Source: Cristatella mucedo
Lineage: Eukaryota > Bryozoa > Phylactolaemata > Cristatellidae
Reading direction: 5' to 3'
Assembly: GCA_009760855.2 (NCBI GenBank)
Contig: WPIO01000243.1
Span: forward strand, 22,501 to 86,500
Length of the DNA stretch: 64,000 bases
Below the pieces are notes generated by a model. It did not search any database. It saw only the letters and a list, made by a program, of their open reading frames with translations, and had not been told where the DNA came from. Position 1 is the stretch's first letter, and every line of letters begins with the position of its first letter. Shown here piece after piece: positions 31,989 through 41,579 of this stretch. The position numbers and the translations under genes were made by a program.

Positions 31989-32165
31989 ATAAATCCTAGC
32001 TAATTAAGCAGCCTCTTTTTGCATAGCGACAGAAGAGCCTTGACGGCTATCACCACCGCTTGTAGTGGCGATAAGGGATCGCCCGCCACAGGATTCGAAC
32101 CCACAACCTCGGGGCCGAGGTCGTGAAAAGTAACCGCCTTACCTAGTGAGCCATTACGGCTCACC
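31989..32165 (-). mobile_element. tRNA-derived SINE, subfamily 1 (minus)
   Basis: Inverted partner of 31731-31912 and highly similar to it; minus: GTGAGCCGTAATGGCTCACT AGGTAAGGCGG, box B GGGTTCGAATCC, body GGCGATCCCTTATCGCCACT, tail ATTTATTTTCTTGATG. Confidence 0.92.
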
Positions 32166-32169
32166 CACA

Positions 32170-33320
32170 CTCATTGCATAGGGTTAGCAAGATCTCTGGC
32201 AGCTAAGCTGCAGTGAATCATAAACGGGTACTAACGCAAGGCACACTGGGACAATAAAATACAATTTCTCTAGAGCGAACGAAAGTTTGACAGGAAGAGA
32301 TGCGTTTTTAGCTTAGACTGACGCAAAATTCAAGGTCAATCACTACATTTCAGGTTTTGAGCGTAGCCGAAAGCGAGGTCCAGACTTTCTTGTATGCAAA
32401 ATTAAGCGCCGCTCACCTACATATTTAGCTCATGGGCTGAGTAGGTAGAGCTGAGGTTGAGGAGCAGGTAGTGCGAAAGCGTACTGCAGGAGCATGGGAA
32501 ATGGATCGGTAGGCATGCATATGCAAGCCAGTCAAGTGTCATGCAAGCTGAAGATTGCAGATGCTGGCTGAAGATTGTAAAATCGTTTGACGTTTGATAG
32601 GTAGGGGGTCCGTGAAGCTCAGACATAGTGGCGGAGCCGGCGGACAGGGGACCATTTGCCCTGCATCAGCTGGGCAGCGGTCTGAGCTGCCCCCAACCAC
32701 TATTCCTACACCTTCTGTAAATACCTAGGTACAAAATTGTGGACTACGTGCACGCTACTGTCAATCACTGAGTTTGTTAGGAATAAATTCCACGATTGTG
32801 CGCTCTATTTTTTCAGCTTTTCGGGTGAATCACTCTAAGCAAAAATGCCCCTTGATGAAATGAATCCTGACTCCTATTTGGACAGAAGCTGTGTGGTACG
32901 ATAGCTACGCCGTTGACAACAGACCAACCGTAACGGTTTGCTCCAGTTGAAGGAAATCGAGGACTCCGGCAGGGAAGTCTATACTAAAGGAAATATCAGT
33001 ATTTAATCTAGGCCAATTTTACCAACAGCTGAAATAGACTGGCTATCACAGTCTTACTTAAGCATGCCCTGGTTGTGGCGAATTTACTCGGCTGAAAGTT
33101 GACCGCATTGACAGTTGAGGCCATAAGCTCATTAAATAGTGAGCCGTTAGGAAAAGCACTCTCAAATTATAAGCATAAGTCAAGGTAGTGATGCCATCTA
33201 AGCCAATCTTGAGGGCTATGTCTTCCAAATTTAGGGTAACACTAGGTATACTAGTAATTATTGGTTTGGCCTTATCATCTTAGGGTCGATCCCCGTAGCG
33301 CCGACGGTAAAGTCACGCCC
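32170..33320. other. Unassigned intronic DNA
   Basis: A faint family B resemblance at 32250-32400 (GAGATGCGTTTTTAGCTTAG) only; otherwise nothing recognised. Confidence 0.35.
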
Positions 33321-33324
33321 GCTC

Positions 33325-33495
33325 TTACAACGCCTGGGTCTTAGCCCAGGGGGTAGGTGCTCGCTCTTTACGACCCAGGGGGTTGGTTCGAGTCATGCAG
33401 TGAGCGTTTTTTTATCGTCCACAGCAAGTGGTGATAGCCGTTAAGGCTCTTCTGTCGCCATGTAATGGATGCTTTTAAATCAGTTAAACATTTCT
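33325..33495 (+). mobile_element. tRNA-derived SINE, subfamily 2
   Basis: GGGTCTTAGCCCAGGGGGTA GGTGCTCG head, box B-like GGTTCGAGTCAT, body AGCAAGTGGTGATAGCCGTT AAGGCTCTTCTGTCGCC, end TTTTAAATCAGTTAAAC. Confidence 0.82.
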
Positions 33496-33629
33496 GAGCT
33501 TCCTGTTATCATTTCTGCTTTTCTATCCATTTAAACCAGTCGGGTTTGGTTCATGGCCTTAAACCGTGCTCTGCACGACGATGGCAACCTATCCCGTATA
33601 GATGGCTTACGACAACGACACATTGAGCG

Positions 33630-33755
33630 TTGACTGAGTTCGTCGGTTCGAATCCTGCGTTAGTCGATCCTTTATTGCCGCTGCATGCAGTGGTGATAGC
33701 CGTAAAGGCTCTTCTGTCACCATACGAAAAAGGCTGTTAAATCAGCCAGTATTCT
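33630..33755 (+). mobile_element. tRNA-derived SINE, 5'-decayed
   Basis: Box B GGTTCGAATCC, body GTCGATCCTTTATTGCCGCT GCATGCAGTGGTGATAGCCG, end AGGCTGTTAAATCAGCCAGT. Box A region not recognisable. Confidence 0.8.
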
Positions 33756-33778
33756 TTTGCTACCACAGGGCTTTGTCC

Positions 33779-33952
33779 CTCGAGTCTTAGCCTAGGCGTA
33801 GCATGCTCACACCCTCCGACCAAAATTGCCGGTTCAAGAACTGCAGCAGACCATATTTTACTGCCTTCTGCGAGCAGGCTGACAGCCGCAAAGGATCTTC
33901 TGCCCCTACATAAATGGGGCAATGGGATTAGCTGACCATCACTTTACTTTAC
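33779..33952 (+). mobile_element. tRNA-derived SINE, subfamily 2
   Basis: CGAGTCTTAGCCTAGGCGTA head, GCCGGTTCAAGAACTGC (box B-like), CTGACAGCCGCAAAGGATCT TCTGCCCCTACATAAATGGG body/end, GATTAGCTGACCATC, TTTACTTTAC tail. Third SINE in 630 bp. Confidence 0.78.
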
Positions 33953-34519
33953 CGCGTGCACTTTCTCCCTCCCTGTCTGCATCAGCCAGGCGCCGAAGTC
34001 CGTCGCAGATGTGGGTCAACAGAGGTTTATCAAGCTTTAGAGGTCACGACTCTTCTCTTCGTTTCCCGCTAGGTTAGCACGGCTCCCGGCAACCCGATTC
34101 TCGAAAATTTGGGGCACACTTACACAGAACAAGCGTCGGACTGTCCCACTGCAAAGCAGCGACATAGACTCATAGCGCGAACAGCGAGCGCAGTTGCTCG
34201 AAGGAAACGGTTTGCGAATTTTCCGCATTCTTAAATTCGTTCTGCTATTGCCGAGGGCAAGCCGCCGAACCTCGAAAGCGAGCGCACCACGTGACTTCCG
34301 GCAGTGCTCACTCTCAATCGAGATCGACGACTTGCATTTCTCCCGGAACACTTTCGCAGCCACCGCGTGCCCTCGAGAATGCGCGGCGGCGGCAGCACTG
34401 TGAGCTTTCGCCCAGCTTGCGACTGCGATGAATTGAAGACTGATTAACTTGCGACGGATTGAAAGGAGAGTAGGTCCGAGTCCGATCGGGCGCCCGTAGC
34501 CGAAGCTAGTGGTGCGAGC

Positions 34520-34651
34520 GGCGGCCTCCAAGAGGCCCGCCCCGCCACCAGGGCTGTCGTTCGACGCCGCGCCGCCCGCGCCCCGAGGCCGCCCTCACTC
34601 CGCGAGCTGCGTCGGCGCTCTGGCGCTCTGGCGGGCCTCTTGGAGGCCGCC
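34520..34651. other. Perfect 22-bp inverted repeat, 88-nt loop
   Basis: GGCGGCCTCCAAGAGGCCCG+CC at 34520-34541 and its exact reverse complement at 34630-34651. Confidence 0.95.
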
Positions 34652-34883
34652 GGCCGCGCACCGCAAGCTCGAGCAGGAAAAAAGCTCCGTCGCCTCTCGC
34701 GAGCGAGGCTTTCGTGCGTACGACCCGCCGCCACCGCCGCCGCGCGACGACGCGGTTGATGAGCATTGCCGTCGAGTTGGCTTCTATTTTCTGCCCGTTC
34801 GCTCGACGAAATGGAACCACGCGCGCGACAAAGGAGCGGAAGAATGGCAATTGTTTTGGCGGCGGCGGCGGGCGGGTGGGTGG

Positions 34884-34947
34884 GCGGTCTGGGGCTGCTG
34901 GCTGGGCAGCGCACGCTTGCACTGCCCAGCCAGCAGCCCCGGACCGC
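34884..34947. other. 26-bp hairpin, 12-nt loop
   Basis: GCGGTCTGGGGCTGCTGGCT+GGGCAG (34884-34909) pairs with 34922-34947 with one T/C difference (G-U in RNA). Very GC-rich; the loop is CGCACGCTTGCA. Confidence 0.96.
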
Positions 34948-35597
34948 CGCCGAAACGGCTCGCTAAATGCTCAGCTGCTCAGCGTCTAGCAGCTCGGCAG
35001 CTTGAAGCGGCCGAGCGTCGGACAGCGAGCGCGCTAGCGCGGCGGCGGCTGCTTGGAAGGGGGCAGGCGCGAGATCGCCCTTCTCAGGTGCCCGCGATGT
35101 GGCCTGCGGCCTGGGAGGAAGCACAGCCGTCGGCCGGCGGCTTCGTGCGACGCTGCAACAGGTCGCGTGGCGATATTGAACTCCCTGCGACAGGCAGCCG
35201 CTTCGGTAGGCGGGGCCGTCGGCCGGCGGCTCTCACGCCGCTCCTCTCTCTGCTCTGCTCTGGCATCCAGCGCCGAGGCGTCGTCTCGCCACCTAGCCGA
35301 TCGCAGCGCCAGGACGCGGCATGCCCGCGCTGCGTAGAAACGCTGTCGTTTCTATTTGCGTATGACAACGAAGATCCATTCATTCACGCTCCGGCGCACC
35401 TATTGTAGTCATAGTAGCTTGTAGTTTTTTACGCCAAGCTTCAACTTGGTGCCTGCGTGCCCTTCTCCATCGCTGCAATGCTTGTCCCTCGAAGGCGTTC
35501 CCTCGCCTCCGGCTCGCCCAGCGGCTCTTGCAGTATTTCCATTTTACAAGCACGCTCGCCCCTTCATCATACAACACCTTTTGCTGCCGTGTCCCTA

Positions 35598-35800
<203 letters not shown>

Positions 35801-36269
35801 CATATGTCTGTCTCTTTCTCTCTCTTTCTCTGTTTGCTCTAGCTGTCACTGTTTCTCCCTTCTGATTGTTCAATTTAGTCTCCCTGTCTCTTGTCTTGCT
35901 GTCTCCTTCGCAGTCAATGACATCTGCCTCTGGCTCCCGTCACTTTTTTATCCAGCTCTAACCATGGCTGTCCACTCGCACTTTCTTCCTGCCTCTCTCT
36001 CTCCCTCTTTGTTTCTATCTACTTATCTACATATCTAGATTTCACGCTCATTCTTTTTCGCTCTCCCTCCCTCCCGCTCCTCCCCTTCCTTTGCCTCACC
36101 TCACCTTACCGCGCGCAATGTCCAGAAGCACAGACGATCCTCTGCAACAAGAAACAGAGCTACGTCGCTATCGCTTCGGCATCCAATCACATGAGCACCC
36201 TGACATTTTCAAGAAGCTGCCGTATCCCCTCGACCTCCAAGCGCCCCACTCGAGCTGCCGTCCGATGCT

Positions 36270-36356
36270 CTCTCCCCCCTCTCTCTCTCTCTATTTATTT
36301 TTCTCTTTTGTCTATGTCTGGCCAGTCTCTCTGTATCTGTCTTTCTGTCTCTCTTC

Positions 36357-36430
<74 letters not shown>

Positions 36431-36476
36431 TCTCTCTCTCTTGATTTCTCTCTCTCTATCTCTCTTTTCGCCAAGC

Positions 36477-36530
<54 letters not shown>

Positions 36531-36767
36531 TCTCCCTCTCTCCTCTCTTTCTCTTTCTCTTCTCTCTCTCCCCCTCTCTCTCTATTCTCTCTCTCTTTCT
36601 CTCTCGCTCTCTCTCTCTCTCTCTTGATTTCTCTCTCTCTCTCTTCTCGCCTAGCTTTTTCTCTCTCTCCTCTCTTGCTATCACTCTGCTCTCCCTCTCT
36701 CCTCTCTAATCTCTTTCTCTTTCTCTTCTCTCTCTCTATTCTCTCTCTCTCTATTCTCTCTCTCTAT

Positions 36768-36836
<69 letters not shown>

Positions 36837-36845
36837 CTCTCCCCC

Positions 36846-36877
<32 letters not shown>

Positions 36878-36892
36878 GTTCATCCATCCAGA
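36270..36892. repeat. Imperfect (TC)n polypyrimidine region
   Basis: About 620 bases of CT-rich DNA with a duplicated segment (TTGATTTCTCTCTCTCT ... CTTTCGCCAAGC / TCTCGCCTAGC around 36440 and 36624), showing segmental duplication within the array. Coding strand of the channel gene is purine here. Confidence 0.97.
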
Positions 36893-37246
36893 AGCGAGAG
36901 GCCCTGCACGAAAGTGCTCAACCTTGATGCGGCGTTCGGACTTAATTCCGCTCCTTATGTGGGTTAGACCTCGGCTTGTTCTCGCCAGCTATCAACGCTG
37001 CTCACTAGCCAGTGCTGCGTTAGCAACCGCCACGCCCATCGAGCCCTGCCCTTCTCTGCTTCAGCTGAAAGGCTCCCTGCTTGCGCGCCGCCATGCGGCA
37101 ACGCTTAGCGGCTGCCGCGCCAGCTCCTGCTGCGAAAGGCAGCTCTCGCACGCTCGCAGCTGGCCGCATGCGTACAGGGTGCCGCGGCCCCCCCCCCACC
37201 ATCGCCACGGCCCCGCCACAGCCGCCGCGCCCCGCTTCCGGCTTAC

Positions 37247-37441
37247 CAGCGTCTGTTGGAATTCGAAGCTCGCGACGTTTGGCTCTGACGCGTCAGGCTC
37301 GTCGGATGCCGCCGCCGTGTCACCGTCCTCACCCGCGTCCTCTTCCGAAGCCAGAGCCGCTGTCGTCAAGAGCGTCGGCGTCGGCGACTTGTACGCGCCG
37401 GCCGCCGCCGGCTTCCGCAGGCCGGCGGCGGCCGGCGCCGG
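37247..37441 (-). CDS. CLC channel exon A, cytoplasmic N-terminal tail
   Basis: The minus-strand frame ends SFEFQQTL immediately before a good donor (CTG/GTAAGC). This resembles the QYEQTL segment that precedes the YGRYTxDLG block of ClC-2, and the phase-0 donor fits the phase-0 acceptor of the exon at 11811-11961. Upstream the frame is Ala/Pro-rich, then acidic (ASEEDAGEDG, SDEPDASEP), as expected for a disordered cytoplasmic tail. There is no ATG between the in-frame stop near 37470 and the donor, so this is probably not the initiator exon. I placed its start at the CTCAG acceptor, giving an upper boundary at 37441; that edge is a guess, the donor side is firm. The alternative, a chance GC-rich frame, is disfavoured by the QQTL/donor/phase match. 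Confidence 0.62.
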
Positions 37442-38550
37442 CTGAGCCAGGTCGGTCGCCGTAGCCGCTCGCAGTATCCGACGAGCGCTTCAGGCTCGGA
37501 ACGCTGGCTCGGTCGCCGGCCGCTCACTGCGCCGCCGTCGCCGCCGCCGCGGAGTGACGACGCTTAGCGGGCGTTTGAGCGTAAGCTAAGCGGGCCGCCG
37601 TCGCTCCTTTGTAAGCGCCATTCATTCGCACGAACGGGCGAACGCTATTCCCTCCGAAGGCCGCGAGCGCGCGGCGCAAGCGCCCGGCGCGGCTGCGGCG
37701 GCGGCCGGTGCGCGGCCGGCGGCGAATCGCTCACGTTCCAATATCCCTTGCCCGGCCAGAGTTAACTACATCCAGGGCCGCCCACTCTTCGAAGTCCGTC
37801 GAATCAGCGCCGGCGGCAGCGGCCGCTGCAGCTGCTGTAGCGGCTGCTGCTGCTGCTGCCACGCCGTCGGCGTTGACGCACCCGCCGCCGTAGTGGTCGC
37901 CTAGCGCGACTGCGTACGGCTGCTGCCGAGGTCTCGCCGCTGCTACTGTCCTGGCGCGAGCGGGCATGAGCACGAACGCGACAAAGATAAATAATAGATT
38001 CGAGTGGCAACATTCAATGGCCAGGGCCAGAGACTTTCGGCTGAGCTCGCGCTCATCAATATTCACGAGGCGGTGCCGCCGCCGCCGCCACGCGCCAAAG
38101 ACCGAACTCATCGGCGTTTCCGAGCGCAGCGGCGTCGGAGCCGCATAGCGCCGCCTCCGTCCGCCTCGGTCGCTTGGCCGCCAGTCGCGGCTGCGCGGCG
38201 GGTGCGGCGGGCAATTGTCCGACGACGACGCCGCCGCCCGCCCGCCCACCTTTCGTGGCTGCCCAGTGCATCGACCGGCAATTCCGCGTTCCTCGGTCGC
38301 TGCCGTCCGCTCGGACGAATCGCCGTTACCGAAGCGGTCAGCTGACCGCTTCGGTAACGGCGAGGCACGCTCGAAATGCGGGCTCGATGCGAGGCCCTCG
38401 CCTCCCGGCGGCAGGCAGTTTCTTAGGCTAGGGGGCGAGAGAGACCGAGGTCTCACGAGAGAATGCGAGAGGGCGCGAGAGACTGAGACTGAGGCTTCGG
38501 CTGCGAATCCCTTCGGTTTCAGCTCGGAGCTCGGAGGTGCTTGCATTCAC
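37442..38550. other. CpG-rich block next to exon A
   Basis: Strongly CpG-rich with (GCNGCN)n runs at 37805-37862. The minus frame 37731-38546 (271 codons) includes a hydrophobic patch NLLFIFVAFVLM and a polyalanine run; I cannot tie it to the CLC N-terminus or another family. As the region immediately upstream of the first exon found, it is the most likely place for promoter and initiator exon, an inference. Confidence 0.4.
38321..38362. other. Perfect 42-bp palindrome, no spacer
   Basis: CGCCGTTACCGAAGCGGTCA+G followed directly by its reverse complement, centred on AGCT... CAGCTG at 38339-38344. Confidence 0.97.
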
Positions 38551-38554
38551 CAAC

Positions 38555-38668
38555 GGAGTCGTGGAGGTCCTGCAGCCGGCAATCGTGCACTGCCCACTGC
38601 AAGCTGCGGCGACGACCGCAAATCTTCTTCTGCAGCTGCAAATGAGCGACGCTATTTCAACATCAGAT
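38555..38668 (+). mobile_element. Decayed SINE body
   Basis: GCAATCGTGCACTGCCCACT GCAAGCTGCGGCGACGACCG CAAATCTTCTTCTGC aligns with the SINE body; box B reduced to GTGGAGGTCCTGC. Confidence 0.5.
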
Positions 38669-38994
38669 CCTCGGTGTACTTTTGAACTTTTATTCCTGAG
38701 AAGGTCATAATACAGTCACCGCAGTGTTGGTGCTGTGGAGCGATTAGCTTTCAAATCCGACTAGAGCTTACTGGCTAGGTTAGCGTTTTTCATTTAATAG
38801 TTCAAGTTGTCAGCCGCTAATGATTCCTTTGTCTTCGATAGAAACAACTCTGAGGAGACAGGCAGAAGTTGCTTAAGTTCTCCTGGTATGGTCTTGACTG
38901 CTTATTTGGTGCACGCATCCATCTCCGTCTGTAGCAATCGCAAAGTTACAACGACTCAGTGTCAAGTTGGACAGCTTTCTTTGCACCCTTTGTA

Positions 38995-39145
38995 TAGCTC
39001 CATAGGAGAACTCAATCTTTTTTCAGGCACTTCACATACGCCGCCACTGCGGGGCTTCTGCCCTACGACCTCGGTCATCAAATGCAGTCACTCTGACCTC
39101 GGTCGTTAAGGGCGAGCGCCTTAACCACTGGTCGAAAGCTATGGC
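38995..39145 (-). mobile_element. tRNA-head SINE with LINE-like tail (minus)
   Basis: Minus: CGACCAGTGGTTAAGGCGCT head, a duplicated GACCGAGGTC stem region, GGGCAGAAGCCCC (box B decayed), then GTGAAGTGCCTGAAAAAAGA TTGAGTTCTCC, the family B 3' stem. Confidence 0.75.
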
Positions 39146-39149
39146 CAGT

Positions 39150-40410
39150 ACTTTCTGATCGGTCGGTCGAGATGGAAGGCCGATTTCATTTCGTGCCTAA
39201 GCTCCTCCTATTCTTAGGTGCCGCTAAGGTCGGCAAAGGAAACGAACCAATCGGCCAGCGTCTCTAATCAGCAGCACCCTGCCACCACAGTACTCCCGCC
39301 CTTTTCCTAACAGCGTCTATTTAACGCAGTCTCCCGCATTGCCACTGGCAGTCGCTGACGACAGGCGCGGTCCCAGCACCGCTGTCGCCGCGACCGTATT
39401 CTTAATTCAAAGAGGCCACCGCGCATCTGCGGCGCTGCCGAAGACCATCCATCCAGGGTGCGAGCGCTCGCGACGACGCAAGAGAAGCGCTACCGATGCA
39501 AGCTTTTCGTGACAAACGCCTCGGCGATTTACTTGACATGCGGGTTGCAAAACGCCGAATGCACCCACCGTCGTGCGACCGCCTTCGAATCACTACTTCT
39601 CTCGCTTCGTCCACTTCCAGGCGGCTCGACCAATTCCTCGCCTTGAGGCGGCGTTAGCTGCTTCTGCTGCCTACACGCGCCGCAAAAACTGTCGAGGTTT
39701 CGAATAAACTTAGCGGCCTCTTGGCGGCGGTTTTTAACTAATTTTCTTAAGTATTTTTTCAGTGCTTTTAGCCGACTCGTCCAGTAGGACGCTCGGCTGA
39801 ATTAAAACCGGAAGCCACGACAAACAAAGACAAACAAAACGCGGCGCTGGATAGTAAGAGCGTACACTGTGACTGTAGGGGAAATGGATAGGCGCTTGAA
39901 TTACGTCTGAGAGCGGAACGGATCAACAGCGGAGGGATAGTGGATGAATAGTGGATGGGACAGAAAAAGGAGTCCAGCGGAAAGTCAGCTGAGCTTTTTA
40001 TTTTTTCTTAGAGTGAAACACTTTCGCTTAAATTTCAAGACCTCTAAAAATCTCACAAACTAAATTTTAAAATACCACGTATAGTGAAAATCTAGACGCT
40101 TGGCGATTTATTTAAATTTGCACTAGGTGTACGCTTACTAATTCAAACTCCTCCATGTAGACGGTACCAATCGAGGGACGGTGGGGGCTATCGAGTTGCG
40201 AAGCATTGGCCTACATGCTACGGAAATTATTATTTCTGCGAGTGACGCAAGCATAACTAGATCTGGTTACTTAGGAGAGCCAAGGGTTTTTCTTTAAGCG
40301 TGTACTGCTTGAGACGGATGGCCTTCGAAGCCAACGACGCTGGTCGTGGGGGGGGGGGCAGCAGTTTGCTTAAAGTTCATGACGAGTGAGTGAGGGCACT
40401 GATAACCTGC
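39150..40410. other. Unassigned DNA
   Basis: No gene recognised. A G10 run lies near 40349. Confidence 0.35.
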
Positions 40411-40411
40411 C

Positions 40412-40627
40412 GAAAACTGCAGGTATCCTACACCTTTTCAGAAACTGCAGGTATGCATTACCTTAGCAGAAACTGCAGGTATCCTTCACCTTAACAGAAA
40501 TTGTATGTATCCTCCACCTTAGCAGAAACTGCAGGTATCCTTCACCTTACCAGAAACTGCAGGCATCCTTCACCTTACCAGAAACTGCAGGTATCCCGAA
40601 AACTGTAGGCATCCTTCACCTTACCAA
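40412..40627. repeat. 28-bp tandem satellite
   Basis: About eight units of GAAACTGCAGGTATCCTTCA+CCTTACCA with a PstI-type CTGCAG core; one unit is shortened to 18 bases at about 40580. Units differ by 1-6 bases. There are no unique spacers, so it is not CRISPR-like. Confidence 0.95.
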
Positions 40628-40893
40628 AAAGTGCGAAGTTTGCCGAGCGCATAGCCTAAAACCGAAATCGAGGAAAAAGTACGCTAAACGCAGCAGCGAT
40701 ATAAAGCTTACAGGCCGCATGGCTGCGGCTGGGAGGCCAGATCTTGCGTGCTGTGCCCAACAACTACGCTTAGCTACTGGGAAGACTGTCGCCGGCATCC
40801 GAAAGTACGCTCTCTCCCGTCGATTCAACCTTAAATGTCGTCTACTAGTCTTAGCGCCAAGAGCACAAGGCAGCTAACACTTCGTGCAGATTC

Positions 40894-41579
40894 AAGCTGC
40901 GTTTACACAACAGACTTTCCTTCACATCTTGAACAGATTTCCCACAGATTAGGGCTAGTACGTCATCATACCACACAACATTTGGGGGAGGAGCCAATTC
41001 TGCAGACTCATCAGCAGAAGAATCCGTCTCAACTACACTTTTTGGTCCAGCCGACCAATAAAAACCCCGGGGCTCAGCACATATGCGCCGCGGCCAAAAT
41101 AAAGTGGCTGACGTTCGTAGGCTCAAGTTATATTGAGGAGTTCAGAGCAAGTGCTTGAATATGTTAAGAATTTCTGTGCGCCATGCATACGCCTTGCATT
41201 TTTTTTAATCAAGTCCACCAGCAAATTCGTAACTTCGAACACTACTTCACCCGAACTGGTAGCTGCGCACATTACTTGGTACTGCTCCCCTTCCCGAAAA
41301 AGATTTTTAAAATTCTTATGTTTCTTTTATTTATATTCTTCTAATACTACTTTACAATGATGACTGCAGTGGTGAACTCACCTTCTGCCTGTGTTGACTT
41401 GGAGTCTCCGGGGAACCCCTCTTTCATACTAGCCTCTCGTTTCAGAGCACGGGCTGTGGGCGGGACCAAGTCGGCCCTTGACTCTGTCGTGGGCGAGACT
41501 AAATCTGTCGTGTAAATGTCCTGACTAGGAGGAAAGTCGGCGTCTGTCAGGTGGAAAGTCTGCCGTGTAAACGCAGCTT
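40894..41579. mobile_element. Non-autonomous TIR DNA transposon, copy 2
   Basis: 686 bp with terminal inverted repeats of about 27 bp: AAGCTGCGTTTACACAACAG ACTTTCC at the left, and the reverse complement of AAGCTGCGTTTACACGGCAG ACTTTCC at the right (two mismatches). A sub-terminal GGAAAGTCGGCGTCTGTCAG repeat precedes the right TIR. Internal sequence is shared with 3888-4592. No transposase frame; mobilised in trans if at all. Flanks TTC and TAA give no clear duplication. Confidence 0.88.

Larger units (their letters stand above)
33960..35440. other. GC-rich intronic block with inverted repeats
   Basis: CpG-rich from 34480. Long frames on both strands (for example 34509-35408 plus) are Arg/Ala/Pro-rich and lack domains. 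Two strong inverted repeats are listed separately. Confidence 0.4.

Noticed and set aside
34509..35408. 299-codon plus-strand frame
   Set aside because: Runs through two perfect inverted repeats and has the composition of CpG-rich non-coding DNA; no domain.
37731..38546. 271-codon minus-strand open frame upstream of exon A
   Set aside because: Tempting as the CLC initiator exon, but it contains polyalanine, no CLC N-terminal motif, spans the perfect 42-bp palindrome, and I found no donor that clearly joins it to exon A.
40412..40627. CRISPR-like spacing of short repeats
   Set aside because: Direct tandem satellite without unique spacers, in a eukaryotic genome.
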